Source: Lentzea alba (lineage in GTDB: Bacteria; Actinomycetota; Actinomycetes; Mycobacteriales; Pseudonocardiaceae). From it: a DNA stretch of 64,000 bases. Positions within the stretch are counted from its first letter, which is position 1. Every line of letters starts with the position of its first letter. The DNA is taken from contig NZ_JAAMPJ010000017.1 of the NCBI RefSeq assembly GCF_011067745.1, forward strand, positions 124,001 to 188,000, in the 5' to 3' direction. A model generated the notes under the pieces. That model was not told the origin of the DNA. It did no database searches and was given only the letters and a program-made list of their open reading frames with translations. The position numbers and the translations under genes were made by a program. Below, in pieces: positions 32,744-41,831 of the stretch.

Positions 32744-34755
32744 GAGAGCAGTTCCGCCGTGGGCGAGGCGTTCTCGCGGCGCTGCACCCACTCGACGATC
32801 TGTTCGACCGCCCGCTCCACCGGAACGCCGTTGATCTGCGTGCCGTCGCGGAACCGGAACGACACCGCGTTCGCCTCCACGTCCTTGGCGCCGGCCAGGA
32901 GCATGAACGGCACCTTCTGCATGGTGTGGTTGCGGATCTTCTTCTGCATGCGGTCGTCGGACGCGTCGACGTCCATGCGGATGCCCTGCTTGCGCAGGAC
33001 TTCCCGCAGCGCGAACAGGTGGTCCGCGTTCTCGCTGGTCACCGGGATGCCCATGACCTGCACCGGCGCGAGCCACGCCGGGAACGCGCCCGCGTAGTGC
33101 TCGGTCAGCACGCCGAAGAACCGCTCGATCGAGCCGAACAACGCGCGGTGGATCATGATCGGCTGCTGGCGCGAGCCGTCCGGCGCGGTGTACTCCAGCT
33201 CGAACCGCTTCGGCTGGTTGAAGTCCAGCTGGATGGTCGACATCTGCCACGAACGGCCGATGGCGTCCTTGGCCTGCACGGAGATCTTCGGGCCGTAGTA
33301 CGCGGCGCCACCGGGGTCCGGCACCAGCTCGAGGCCGGAGTCGATCGCGGCCTGTCGCAGCGTCTCGGTCGCCTCTTCCCACTCCTGCGGGTCACCGATG
33401 AACTTCGGCGAGTCGTCGCGAGTGGAAAGCTCCAGGTAGAAGTCGGTCAGACCGTAGTCGGCGAGCAGGTCCAGCACGAACTTGAGCAGCGACCGAAGCT
33501 CACCCGGCATCTGCTCCTTCGTGCAGTAGATGTGCGAGTCGTCCATCGTCAGACCGCGCACCCTGGTGAGGCCGTGCACCACGCCGGACTTCTCGTACCG
33601 GTAGACCGTGCCGAACTCGAACAGCCGCAGGGGCAGCTCGCGGTAGGACCGCCCGCGCGACCTGAAGATCAGGTTGTGCATCGGGCAGTTCATGGCCTTG
33701 AGGTAGTAGTCCTCACCCTCGAACTCGATGGGCGGGAACATCGTGTCGGCGTAGTACGGCAGGTGGCCGGAGGTGTGGAACAGCCCGCTCTTGCTGATGT
33801 GCGGGGTGTTCACGAACTCGTAGCCGGACTCCTCGTGCCTGCGGCGCGCGTAGGTCTCCAGCTCGCGGCGGATGATGCCGCCCTTCGGGTGGAACACCGC
33901 CAGGCCGGAGCCCAGCTCGTCCGGGAACGAGAACAGGTCCAGCTCGACACCCAGCTTGCGGTGGTCGCGGCGCTCGGCCTCGGCCAGGCGCTCCAGGTAC
34001 GCGTCCTGCGCCTCCTGCGACTCCCACGCGGTGCCGTAGATGCGCTGCAGCTGCGGGTTGTTCTCGTTGCCCCGCCAGTACGCGGCGGCGACGCGGGTCA
34101 GCTTGAACGCCGGGATGTGCTTCGTGGTCGGCACGTGCGGGCCGCGGCACAGGTCGCCCCACACCTGCTCGCCGGAGCGCGGGTCGAGGTTGTCGTAGAT
34201 CGTCAGCTCGCCGCCGCCGACCTCCATGATCTCACTGGTGTCGACGTCGCTCTTGATGTCGACGAGCTCCAGCTTGAACGGCTCCTTCGCGAGCTCGCTC
34301 TTCGCGGCGTCGATCGACTCGACCACCCGGCGCGAGAACCGCTGCGAGGACTTGATGATCTGCTTCATGCGCTTCTCCAGCGCCTGCAGGTCCTCGGGCG
34401 TGAACGGCTTCTCGACCTGGAAGTCGTAGTAGAAACCGTCCTTCACGGGCGGGCCGATGCCGAGCTTGGCCTCGGGGAACTGCTGCTGCACCGCCTGCGC
34501 CAGCACGTGCGCGGCGGAGTGGCGGATGACGCTGCGGCCGTCCTCGGTGTCCGCGGCGACGGCCTCGACCTCGACGTCGACCTGCGGGGTCCACGACAGG
34601 TCGCGCAGGTGGCCCTCGGCGTCCTTCACGACGACGATCGCGTCGGAGCCCTTGCCGGGCAGCCCGGCCTCGCGCACGGCCGTGCCCGCCGTCGTCCCAG
34701 CCGGAACCACCACGCGAGGCGGGTTCTGGGCGACTACTGGGCGCGACTCGGACAC
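32740..34755 (-). CDS. thrS: Threonyl-tRNA synthetase
   Basis: A 671-residue class II synthetase with a TGS domain at the N-terminus ([22 protein letters not shown]). The editing domain carries '[11 protein letters not shown]' and the catalytic core has '[16 protein letters not shown]', '[10 protein letters not shown]' and '[14 protein letters not shown]'. The anticodon-binding domain lies at the C-terminus ([18 protein letters not shown]). GTG 34755 follows AGGAG. It heads the operon with the HIT gene, and no T-box-like leader is visible in the 34-nt upstream gap. Confidence 0.98.
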   Translation of the reverse strand: MSESRPVVAQNPPRVVVPAGTTAGTAVREAGLPGKGSDAIVVVKDAEGHLRDLSWTPQVDVEVEAVAADTEDGRSVIRHSAAHVLAQAVQQQFPEAKLGIGPPVKDGFYYDFQVEKPFTPEDLQALEKRMKQIIKSSQRFSRRVVESIDAAKSELAKEPFKLELVDIKSDVDTSEIMEVGGGELTIYDNLDPRSGEQVWGDLCRGPHVPTTKHIPAFKLTRVAAAYWRGNENNPQLQRIYGTAWESQEAQDAYLERLAEAERRDHRKLGVELDLFSFPDELGSGLAVFHPKGGIIRRELETYARRRHEESGYEFVNTPHISKSGLFHTSGHLPYYADTMFPPIEFEGEDYYLKAMNCPMHNLIFRSRGRSYRELPLRLFEFGTVYRYEKSGVVHGLTRVRGLTMDDSHIYCTKEQMPGELRSLLKFVLDLLADYGLTDFYLELSTRDDSPKFIGDPQEWEEATETLRQAAIDSGLELVPDPGGAAYYGPKISVQAKDAIGRSWQMSTIQLDFNQPKRFELEYTAPDGSRQQPIMIHRALFGSIERFFGVLTEHYAGAFPAWLAPVQVMGIPVTSENADHLFALREVLRKQGIRMDVDASDDRMQKKIRNHTMQKVPFMLLAGAKDVEANAVSFRFRDGTQINGVPVERAVEQIVEWVQRRENASPTAELLS

Positions 34756-34789
34756 GATGACTCCTAGTTGGAAGTTTTCGGTTTGCGGA

Positions 34790-35281
34790 TCAGATGCTAT
34801 CGGTGCTCAAGATGGACATGACGATCGCGTCGTAGAAGACGCCGTCCCAGAGCAGGGCGTCCCTCAGCCGGCCTTCCTCGCGGAAGCCGCACTTCTTGTA
34901 GACGTGGATCGCCCGTTCGTTGAACTCGTACACCTCCAGGTCGACCCGGTGCAGGTCGAGCACGTTGAACGCGTGGTCGAGGACGTGCTTGATCGCGATG
35001 GTGCCGTAGCCCTTGCCGAAGCCGTCCCAGAGCGCGATCCGAAGTCCCGACTTCCGGTTGTGCGCGTCGATCGGGTTCAGCACGACCTCGCCGATGCACT
35101 TCCCGTCCTCGACGATGGCGCGGGTGTAGCGGTCCGGATCGTTGAGCGTGCGCTCGACGTACGCCTCGTAGTCCTGCAGCGTGAACGTGGCGTGCGTGCC
35201 GGTGAGCCGGTTGACCTCGGCGTTGTCCGAACTCGCGTGCAGCTGTGCGGCGAACTCAGGGCGGAGCGGTACGAGTTCCAT
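34790..35281 (-). CDS. GNAT acetyltransferase (RimJ/SpeG-like)
   Basis: A 163-residue Acetyltransf_3-type protein with '[43 protein letters not shown]' spread across the acetyl-CoA fold, and '[17 protein letters not shown]'-like C-terminal residues ([21 protein letters not shown]). Substrates of the group include ribosomal protein N-termini, polyamines and aminoglycosides. It lies 34 nt upstream of thrS on the same strand and may be cotranscribed with it. Confidence 0.85.
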   Translation of the reverse strand: MELVPLRPEFAAQLHASSDNAEVNRLTGTHATFTLQDYEAYVERTLNDPDRYTRAIVEDGKCIGEVVLNPIDAHNRKSGLRIALWDGFGKGYGTIAIKHVLDHAFNVLDLHRVDLEVYEFNERAIHVYKKCGFREEGRLRDALLWDGVFYDAIVMSILSTDSI

Positions 35282-35469
35282 GCCTCCATCGAACCGGGTG
35301 CGCGCAACCGGTTTGTGGAACCGGACGCTCCGAGCGTGCGTCAGTTAGCTCGACCGGGTGGTTTCCAGGCCGCGATTCATACGCAGACGGTTCTGAGTGG
35401 TTTTTCGGATGCGTCTCGATGGGCGGGGCGAGCAGTCTGTGTGCCCGGCCCGCCGTTAGGAGCACCGAC

Positions 35470-35754
35470 ATGCACGACCTGGTCGTCGAATGCCCGGTCC
35501 ACCTCACCGAGTCCAACCGGGACGAACTGCGCCTGCTCTACACCGACCTGCGCGACCACTACGCGCGCCGCGACGCCCGTGACGGCACGCGCACGACGCT
35601 GCACTTCGTGTGGTCCGGCGTGCTCGATCCCGAACTCTTCGGTGCGACCTACGCCGACCAGCGGCACGTCTTCATCGCCTCCCGCCCCGTGATCAACTCC
35701 TTGCGAGGCGCTGACCTGCCCGAATCGCTGCGTCACGGCGTCTGCACGGCCTGA
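35470..35754 (+). CDS. Conserved-looking small protein of unknown function
   Basis: A 94-residue soluble protein beginning MHDLVVECPVHL. It is rich in charged residues (LLYTDLRDHYARRDARDGTRTTLHFVW), with a hydrophobic beta-type segment 'RHVFIASRPVINSL'. An AGGAG ribosome site lies 5 nt before the ATG. I do not recognise the family. It stands alone between a minus-strand acetyltransferase and the Pro/Ala-rich membrane protein gene, separated by 188 nt of featureless DNA upstream. Confidence 0.5.
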   Translation: MHDLVVECPVHLTESNRDELRLLYTDLRDHYARRDARDGTRTTLHFVWSGVLDPELFGATYADQRHVFIASRPVINSLRGADLPESLRHGVCTA

Positions 35755-35824
35755 TCGTCCGGCTTCAGGAAACGGACAGGCGGCTGTCAGCCTCAGCTCA
35801 GCCGAACGGCGCATCGTTGAGGAC

Positions 35825-36334
35825 ATGAGCGAGCAGGGACCGACGCCTCCGCGGGAGCAGTCGAGCAACGAACCGCAGGCCGCCCAGCCTGCACCGGACC
35901 AGGCAACGACCCCGCTGCCGGCCGAAGCACCGGCCACGCCTGGTCAGCACCCCGCCCCGGACCAGCCGGCGGCGACAGCGGCGGAACCACCCCCGGCGAC
36001 AGCACCGGCCACGCCACAGCCGGCACCGACAGCCGCGGAAGCACCCCCGGCAGCGGCACCGATCCCTTCGGCTGCAGCACCCGCCAGCCGTGGCCGCGCG
36101 AGGCGTTTCGCGGGACACCGCGCCACCCAACTGGTGGCCGTGGGACTGCTGGGCCTCGTCCTCGGCGGCGGCATCGTGGGAGCCGTCGCAGCTAACCGCT
36201 TCGACGACCGCGGCGGACCGGGTCACGTCCGCGTCCACGACCGAGGCGACCGCGGCCCGGACCGCGGTGATCGGGGTGACCGCTTCGAGCAGCGCGGTCC
36301 GTTCAGCGACCGCGGCGACCGCGGCGAGCGGTAA
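35825..36334 (+). CDS. Low-complexity Pro/Ala-rich single-pass membrane protein with DRGDRG tail
   Basis: A 169-residue protein. Residues 1-90 are almost entirely Pro, Ala, Gln, Thr and Glu (disordered). A basic stretch (RGRARRFAGHR) and one membrane helix (about 100-121, LVAVGLLGLVLGGGIVGAVAA) follow. The external tail repeats DRGDRG-type units. The topology places the long disordered half inside the cell. The family is not recognised; similar architectures occur in actinobacterial envelope proteins. It is followed by two long hairpins. Confidence 0.55.
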   Translation: MSEQGPTPPREQSSNEPQAAQPAPDQATTPLPAEAPATPGQHPAPDQPAATAAEPPPATAPATPQPAPTAAEAPPAAAPIPSAAAPASRGRARRFAGHRATQLVAVGLLGLVLGGGIVGAVAANRFDDRGGPGHVRVHDRGDRGPDRGDRGDRFEQRGPFSDRGDRGER

Positions 36335-36341
36335 CCCGACC

Positions 36342-36394
36342 GAGCGCACGACTCACGTCCTGCCCGAGTCCCCGACGACGTGAGTCGTGCGCTC
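36342..36394. terminator. Long hairpin 1 of a tandem pair
   Basis: Perfect 18-bp arms (GAGCGCACGACTCACGTC at 36342-36359 and its complement at 36377-36394) enclose a 17-nt loop, 7 nt after the stop of the + strand gene. Placed between convergent genes, it probably terminates transcription. Confidence 0.65.
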
Positions 36395-36397
36395 CCC

Positions 36398-36456
36398 AAA
36401 GCCATGAACGGCGCTTTCGTGGACCCCAAGTCCACAAAAGCGCCGTTCATGGCTTT
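36398..36456. terminator. Long hairpin 2 of a tandem pair, overlapping a stop codon
   Basis: Arms of 26-27 bp (beginning AAAGCCATGAACGGCG) contain a single C-A mismatch and a loop of about 5-7 nt. The right arm covers the stop codon of the acyl-CoA synthetase on the minus strand. The core TGGAC...GTCCA and the outer CCATG...CATGG match the hairpin at 15166-15216. Confidence 0.7.
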
Positions 36457-38104
36457 AGTTCGAGTGCGGTTGCGAGCCCAGTCTGATCGCCAGCAGCTGG
36501 CGTCGGAGCACTTTGCCGGTCGCGTTGCGCGGCAGCTTCGGCACGACGACGACCTCGCGCGGAACCTTGTGCCGAGCCAGCCGGGTCCGCACGAACTCGC
36601 GCAGCTCCCGCACGTCGATCCGCGCCCCCGCCACCGGCACCACGAAGGCGCGCAACCGTTGCCCGTACTCGGGGTCCGGCACGCCGAGCACCGCCGCGTC
36701 GCGCACGCGGTAGTGCGTCATCAACAGGTTCTCCACCTCGACCGGGTACACGTTCTCGCCGCCGGACACGATCATGTCGTCCTCGCGGCCGTCGAAGTAG
36801 AGCCGTCCACTCGGGTCGAAGTGGCCGAGGTCGCCGGTCGCGACGAGGCCGTCGATGCGTTCCTTCTGCGAGCCGTCGGTGTACTCGTCGACGGTCAGCG
36901 AGCCGCGCACGAAGATCCGGCCGGTCACGAACGACCGGGTGATCCGGTTTCCGTCGTTGTCGTAGACGCGGACGATGCAGTTGTGCGGTGGCATGCCGAC
37001 GCTCGACGGCGCGGCTTCGAGGTCCTGAGGCGTGGCCACGGTGGCGACGGCGACCTCCGTCGAACCGTAGAGGTTGTAGAGCACCGGACCGAGCACGGCC
37101 TGGGTGCGGTGCACGAGGTCCGTCGGGATCGCGGCGCCGGAGCAGAACACCACGCGCAGGTGGCGCAGGTCGAACGAGTCGATCACGGACCGGTCCAGTT
37201 CCATGATCCGCTGCAGCATCGTCGGCACCAGCACGATCGTCGTGCAGCGCTGGCCCTGCACCGACCACAGCGTCTTGCGCGGGTCGAACCGGCGTTGCAG
37301 CACCGCGCGCGAGCCGAGCGACATGGCGAGGGTCAGGTGCGAGTAGCCGACGGAGTGGAAGATCGGCGCGGCGATGAACGTCGATTCCCCGGAGTGCATG
37401 GGGATGCGGTCGAGGAAGTCCGATGCCGTCAGGACCGACTTGATCTCGCGGGCGGTGCCCTTCGGCACGCCGGTCGTTCCGGACGTCAGCTGGATGACGA
37501 CACCCGGTTCGCGCGGGGGTTCCAGTTCGCCGCGCGGGGCTTTCGCCACCAGCTGGTCGAGTGTCGGCGTGCGACGGTCGAGTCCGTCGCGCGACCAGGC
37601 GAGCCAGCGCGGGATCGACGGCGGCAGCTGGTGGAACAGCGGCGTGAACTCCTCGTCGTGAATGACGAGCGACGCGCGTTCACGTTGCAGAAGGTCCAAA
37701 ACGACCGGAGCGCCGAAGCCCGTGTTCACCAACAACACGCGGACGCCGAGCTTCGCGCACGCCAGCAGCGACTCGACCATGCCGCGGTGGTTGCGGCACA
37801 TCAACGCGACGATGTGGGTGTGCTGCACCCCCAGCGCGCGCAAGCCCTGCGCGATCGCGGTGGAACGCCGGTCGAGCTGGCGGTAGGTCATCGAACCGCG
37901 TTCGTCGACGATCGCGACACCGTCCGGGTTCAGCAGAACGGAACGGCGCAGTGCCGTGACGTTCGGCCCCCAGACCTTCACCTCTTTCAACGCCTGCACG
38001 GACATCTTGAAGTTCCTGAGACTCACCATGCCCGCGGCGGACAAGACACGGAGTGAGTGCACCCGGCCCATGGCGTCGCGAAACACCTTGCGCAACCCTG
38101 GCAT
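36455..38104 (-). CDS. Acyl-CoA synthetase (AMP-binding, ANL superfamily)
   Basis: A 549-residue adenylating enzyme with the phosphate loop 'LTSGTTGVPKGTA', 'LYNLYGSTEVA', the hinge region 'RLYFDGREDDMIVSGGENVYPVEVE' and the C-terminal Lys in 'RNATGKVLRR'. It activates a fatty or other carboxylic acid to the acyl-CoA through an acyl-AMP. ATG 38104 is preferred because GAGGAG lies 6 nt upstream. It is transcribed apart from the FadR-like operon, with a 16-bp palindrome in the gap. Confidence 0.88.
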   Translation of the reverse strand: MPGLRKVFRDAMGRVHSLRVLSAAGMVSLRNFKMSVQALKEVKVWGPNVTALRRSVLLNPDGVAIVDERGSMTYRQLDRRSTAIAQGLRALGVQHTHIVALMCRNHRGMVESLLACAKLGVRVLLVNTGFGAPVVLDLLQRERASLVIHDEEFTPLFHQLPPSIPRWLAWSRDGLDRRTPTLDQLVAKAPRGELEPPREPGVVIQLTSGTTGVPKGTAREIKSVLTASDFLDRIPMHSGESTFIAAPIFHSVGYSHLTLAMSLGSRAVLQRRFDPRKTLWSVQGQRCTTIVLVPTMLQRIMELDRSVIDSFDLRHLRVVFCSGAAIPTDLVHRTQAVLGPVLYNLYGSTEVAVATVATPQDLEAAPSSVGMPPHNCIVRVYDNDGNRITRSFVTGRIFVRGSLTVDEYTDGSQKERIDGLVATGDLGHFDPSGRLYFDGREDDMIVSGGENVYPVEVENLLMTHYRVRDAAVLGVPDPEYGQRLRAFVVPVAGARIDVRELREFVRTRLARHKVPREVVVVPKLPRNATGKVLRRQLLAIRLGSQPHSN

Positions 38105-38279
38105 CAACAGCTCCTCGCGCTGCAAGTCCCCGAGGTATTCGGACGGTAACTGTCCGCAAGGCTCACGCCAAGTGTTGTTCCATGCGGAATTCGCATGACA
38201 ACGGGACAGTTGAACCTGAAAACGTTTTCACGTTGCTGTTTTCTGACAACAACCCTTCCACACTGCTGCCTTTGCCGGA

Positions 38280-38295
38280 GTCTGACCGGTCAGAC
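38280..38295. promoter_or_regulatory. 16-bp perfect palindrome, FadR/GntR-type operator candidate
   Basis: GTCTGACCGGTCAGAC is fully symmetric. It overlaps the 3' end of the GntR/FadR gene and lies about 175 nt upstream of the acyl-CoA synthetase start. FadR-subfamily regulators often bind TGGTC/GACCA-type dyads, so it may link the regulator to the synthetase gene. A role in transcription termination is also possible. Confidence 0.4.
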
Positions 38296-38988
38296 CAAAA
38301 AGCCGCGCAGCAGTGATGCCGTTCCGTCGAGGTGCTCGGCCATCGCCTGCCGTGCCGACGCCGGGTCTCCGTCCAAAATGGAGGTGATGATGCGCTCGTG
38401 CTGGGCGTTGGAGTGCGCGAGGTTCGGTTCGAGCAGCGGGATGGTGTCGAGCAGCTCGTTGACCCGCATGCGCGAGTCGGCGACCGCGGCCGTCAGTGCC
38501 GCGGACCCGGTGGCCTCGGCGATCGCGAGGTGCAGCCGCGAGTCCTTGCGCCGGTACTCCCCCACCGACGCGGTGGAGGCCTCTTCCAGCCGGGCCCGCA
38601 GCCCGCGCCGTTCGGCGGGTCCCAGCGAGCGACCCGCCGCGGCTTCCGCGGCTCCCGTCTCCAGGACCTTCCTCAACGTCAGCGCGTCGTGGATGTCGCC
38701 GAACTCCTTGCCGGGCGCGGGCTTCGGGATCACTTCGTTGACGAACGTGCCCCCGTACCGGCCGCGCCGGGACTCGACGTAGTCGTTCTCCTGAAGGGAC
38801 CTGATGGCCTCGCGCACGGTCACCCGGCTCACGCCGAGCCGGGTGGCCAGATCCCGTTCGGACGGCAGCCGCTCGCCCGGCGCGACGACGCCGAGCCGGA
38901 TGGCCTGCATGAGCCGTTCGACGGTCTCCTCGAAGGCGTTGCCCGCTCGCACGGGACGGAACAACGCCTCCTGCGCGTGTTCCATCAT
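38290..38988 (-). CDS. FadR-subfamily GntR transcriptional regulator
   Basis: A 232-residue protein. The GntR winged helix is at about 20-80 (GERLPSERDLATRLGVSRVTVREAIRSLQ). An all-helical FCD effector domain follows, with the metal-binding pattern 'DSRLHLAIAEATGS...NAQHERIITSILDGD...AMAEHL'. It is the last gene of the gamma-glutamylation operon, its start abutting the SDR stop. It probably represses that operon until an amine-derived or organic-acid ligand binds. Confidence 0.9.
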   Translation of the reverse strand: MMEHAQEALFRPVRAGNAFEETVERLMQAIRLGVVAPGERLPSERDLATRLGVSRVTVREAIRSLQENDYVESRRGRYGGTFVNEVIPKPAPGKEFGDIHDALTLRKVLETGAAEAAAGRSLGPAERRGLRARLEEASTASVGEYRRKDSRLHLAIAEATGSAALTAAVADSRMRVNELLDTIPLLEPNLAHSNAQHERIITSILDGDPASARQAMAEHLDGTASLLRGFLV

Positions 38989-39756
38989 CTACAGGGGTGT
39001 CACGTACGCGCCGGCGATGCCGCCGTCCACGAGGAAGTTCGACGCGGTCATGAACGACGAGTCGTCGGACGCGAGAAACGCGACCGCCGCGGCGATTTCC
39101 TCGGGTTCGGCGAACCTACCGAGCGGTACGTGCACCAGCCGACGCGCGGCCCGCTCCGGGTCCTTCGCGAACAGCTCCTGCAGCAGCGGGGTGTTGACCG
39201 GCCCGGGGGAAAGCGCATTCACCCGGATGCCCTCGCGCGCGAACTGCACGCCGAGCTCACGCGACATCGCCAGCACGCCGCCCTTCGACGCCGTGTAGGA
39301 GATCTGCGAGGTGGCCGCGCCCATCGTCGCCACGAACGACGCCGTGTTGATGATGGAACCCTTGCCGTTGGCCTGCATGTGCGGAATGGCGTACTTGCAA
39401 CACAAATAAACCGACGTGAGGTTCACCTTCTGCACGCGGTCCCACGCCTCGATGCCCGTGGTCAGGATCGAGTCGTCGTCAGGCGGCGAGATGCCCGCGT
39501 TGTTGAACGCGATGTCCAGCTTGCCGTAAGTGTCCACAGTGGTCTGGAAGAGGGCCTTGACCTGTTCCTCGTCGGTCACGTCGACCTGGACGAACAGCCC
39601 GCCGACCTCGTCCGCGGCCGCCTTGCCGGACGCGGGGTCGAGATCGGCGACGACGACCTTCGCGCCTTCGCTCGCGAACCTGCGCGCGGTCGCGAGGCCG
39701 ATGCCGCTAGCGCCACCCGTCACGACGGCCACGCGGCCCTCGAGTCGCTGCACCAT
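38989..39756 (-). CDS. SDR-family oxidoreductase (FabG-like)
   Basis: A 255-residue classical short-chain dehydrogenase with the nucleotide motif 'VTGGASGIGLATARRFASEG', 'NNAGIS' and the catalytic YxxxK in 'ISYTASKGGVLAMSRELG'. An Asp after the second strand (VVVADLDPAS) favours NAD(H). In this operon, an alcohol dehydrogenase acting on gamma-glutamylethanolamide would fit; annotation as 3-oxoacyl-ACP reductase from sequence alone would be misleading. Confidence 0.85.
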   Translation of the reverse strand: MVQRLEGRVAVVTGGASGIGLATARRFASEGAKVVVADLDPASGKAAADEVGGLFVQVDVTDEEQVKALFQTTVDTYGKLDIAFNNAGISPPDDDSILTTGIEAWDRVQKVNLTSVYLCCKYAIPHMQANGKGSIINTASFVATMGAATSQISYTASKGGVLAMSRELGVQFAREGIRVNALSPGPVNTPLLQELFAKDPERAARRLVHVPLGRFAEPEEIAAAVAFLASDDSSFMTASNFLVDGGIAGAYVTPL

Positions 39757-39786
39757 CTGTTGTTCTCCTGTCAGGTATGCCGAAAA

Positions 39787-41139
39787 TCAGGTGGCGATGA
39801 AGACGTTCTTGACTTCGGTGAAGGAATCCAGCGCGTCCGGTCCGAGCTCACGGCCGAGACCCGACTGCTTCACGCCGCCGAAAGGTGTCCAGTAGCGGAC
39901 GGAAGAATGCGAGTTGACAGACAGGTTTCCGGCCTCGATCGCCCGTGACACCCGGATCGCCCGGCCGACGTCCTGCGTCCAGATCGAACCGGACAGCCCG
40001 TACTCGGAGTCGTTCGCGATCCTGATGGCGTCGGCCTCGTCGGAGAACGGCAGCACCACGACGACCGGTCCGAAGATCTCCTCGGTGACGGTCACGTGGT
40101 CCGCGGGAGGCGTCAGGACCGTCGGCGGGAACCAGAAACCGGGTCCGTCCGGCGAGGTTCCGCGGAAGGCGACATGGGCGTCGTCCGGCACGTAGGACGC
40201 CACCTTCCCGAGGTGCGCCGCGGTGATGAGCGGCCCCATCTCGGTCGCCTCGTCACCGGGCTCGCCGACCTTGACGCCCTTGACCGCGGGCTCCAGCAGT
40301 TCCATGAACCGGTCGTAGACGCTGGCCTGCACGAGGATCCGCGACCGCGCGCAGCAGTCCTGCCCGGCGTTGTCGAACACCCCGTACGGCGCCGTGGCGG
40401 CCGCCTTCTCCAGGTCGGAGTCGGCGAAGATCACGTTCGCCGACTTGCCGCCCAGCTCCAGCGTCACCCTCTTCACCTGGTCCGCGCAGCCGGCCATGAT
40501 CTGCTTGCCGACCTCGGTCGAGCCCGTGAAAACGACCTTGCGCACCAACGGATGCGTGACGAACCGGTTGCCGACCACGCTGCCCTTGCCCGGCAGCACC
40601 TGGAACACGCCCTCCGGGAGGCCCGCCTCCAGCGCGAGCTCGCCCAGACGGATCGCGGTCAGCGGCGTGACCTCGGCGGGCTTCAGCACGACCGTGTTGC
40701 CGGCGGCCAGTGCCGGGGCGAACCCCCATCCCGCGATCGGCATCGGGAAGTTCCACGGCACGATCACGCCGACGACGCCCAGCGGTTCGTGGAACGTGAC
40801 GTTCAGCCCGCCGGGCACCGGGATCTGCTTGCCGAACAACCGTTCCGGCGCGGCCGAGTAGTACTGCAGCACGTCGCGGACGTTGCCGGCCTCCCAGCGG
40901 GCGTTGCCGATGGTGTGCCCGGAGTTCTCGACCTCCAGCTGCGCCAGCTCTTCGTTGTGCGCGTCGACGAGGTCGGCGAACCTGCGCAGCAACCGGCCGC
41001 GATCACCGGGGGCGACGTTCCGCCAGCTCTCGAACGCCTTCTGCGCCCGGACGATCGCCGCGTCCGTCTCTTCGAGAGAGGTGTGCGGTACGGACCGCAC
41101 GACCTTCTCGGTGGCGGGGTTGATGACGTCAAAGGTCAC
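39787..41139 (-). CDS. Aldehyde dehydrogenase (PuuC-like)
   Basis: A 450-residue NAD(P)-dependent enzyme with 'VIVPWNFPMPIAGWGFAPALAAGNTVVLKP', 'FTGSTEVGKQIM', the Glu in 'VTLELGGKSANVI', catalytic Cys in 'NAGQDCCARSR' and 'PFGGVKQSGLGREL'. GTG 41139, behind AAGGAGAAG, overlaps the GATase stop by 4 nt. It is slightly short at the N-terminus compared with most family members. It would oxidise a gamma-glutamyl aminoaldehyde. Confidence 0.88.
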   Translation of the reverse strand: MTFDVINPATEKVVRSVPHTSLEETDAAIVRAQKAFESWRNVAPGDRGRLLRRFADLVDAHNEELAQLEVENSGHTIGNARWEAGNVRDVLQYYSAAPERLFGKQIPVPGGLNVTFHEPLGVVGVIVPWNFPMPIAGWGFAPALAAGNTVVLKPAEVTPLTAIRLGELALEAGLPEGVFQVLPGKGSVVGNRFVTHPLVRKVVFTGSTEVGKQIMAGCADQVKRVTLELGGKSANVIFADSDLEKAAATAPYGVFDNAGQDCCARSRILVQASVYDRFMELLEPAVKGVKVGEPGDEATEMGPLITAAHLGKVASYVPDDAHVAFRGTSPDGPGFWFPPTVLTPPADHVTVTEEIFGPVVVVLPFSDEADAIRIANDSEYGLSGSIWTQDVGRAIRVSRAIEAGNLSVNSHSSVRYWTPFGGVKQSGLGRELGPDALDSFTEVKNVFIAT

Positions 41140-41831
41140 GACGCTCTTCTCCTTGCGGCTTCGACCAGCGCTTCGAACAGCCTCAGGTCTTCGATGTCCT
41201 GCTCGGGGTGCGACTGCACGCCGACGACGAACGGGGCGCCTTCCAGTTCGACGGCCTCGACGGTGCCGTCGGGCGCGGCCGCGGTGACGCGCAGCCCGTC
41301 CGCGACCCGGTCCAGCGACTGGTGGTGATGACACTGCACGGTCGTCGCGTCGCCGAGGACGTCGTGCAGCCGGGAGTCGCCGACGATCTCGATGTCGGTG
41401 TGCTCGAAGACGCCCGGCGCCGGGTTGTGGCCCTCGATGTGCTGGTGCAACGTGCCGCCCAGCGCCACGTTGAGCACCTGCATGCCCCGGCAGACGCCGA
41501 GCACCGGCAGGTCGAGCTTCAACGCCGCCTCGACCAGCGCGAACTCGGCGTCGTCGCGGTCACGGCGTGGTTCGCCGGTCAGCTCGTGCTTGGCGGCACC
41601 GTAGGCGGCGGGGTCGATGTCCGCGCCGCCCGCGATCACCAGTCCGTCCAGGAACCCGATCGTCTCGGCGCTCCAGGTGCCGACCGGCGGCAGCATGACC
41701 GGGTTGCCGCCCGCCTTGACCACGCAGTCGAGGTAACCGCGGTAGAGCACCGCGGCTTCCACGTCCCAGTGGCCGAAGCGCGTGCGCTCCAGGTACGTGC
41801 TGATGCCGATGAGTGGCTTAGAGGCGCTCAA
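41136..41831 (-). CDS. Gamma-glutamyl-GABA hydrolase-like class I amidotransferase (PuuD-like)
   Basis: A 231-residue peptidase C26 protein with the nucleophile Cys in 'VLGVCRGMQVLNVALGGTLHQ' and the His/Glu pair in 'VGVQSHPEQ'. It frees glutamate from a gamma-glutamyl amino acid. It starts at TTG 41831, inside the end of the glutamine-synthetase-like gene (14-nt overlap), and is coupled to the aldehyde dehydrogenase. It would be the final step of a gamma-glutamylation route. Confidence 0.88.
   Translation of the reverse strand: MSASKPLIGISTYLERTRFGHWDVEAAVLYRGYLDCVVKAGGNPVMLPPVGTWSAETIGFLDGLVIAGGADIDPAAYGAAKHELTGEPRRDRDDAEFALVEAALKLDLPVLGVCRGMQVLNVALGGTLHQHIEGHNPAPGVFEHTDIEIVGDSRLHDVLGDATTVQCHHHQSLDRVADGLRVTAAAPDGTVEAVELEGAPFVVGVQSHPEQDIEDLRLFEALVEAARRRAS

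Noticed and set aside
32695-34767. 690-codon + strand open frame over thrS
   Set aside because: Antisense shadow of threonyl-tRNA synthetase, which has full family motifs on the minus strand.
36236-36330. RGD cell-adhesion motifs in the DRGDRG tail
   Set aside because: They arise from a repeated Asp-Arg-Gly unit in a soil actinomycete; no reason to infer integrin binding.
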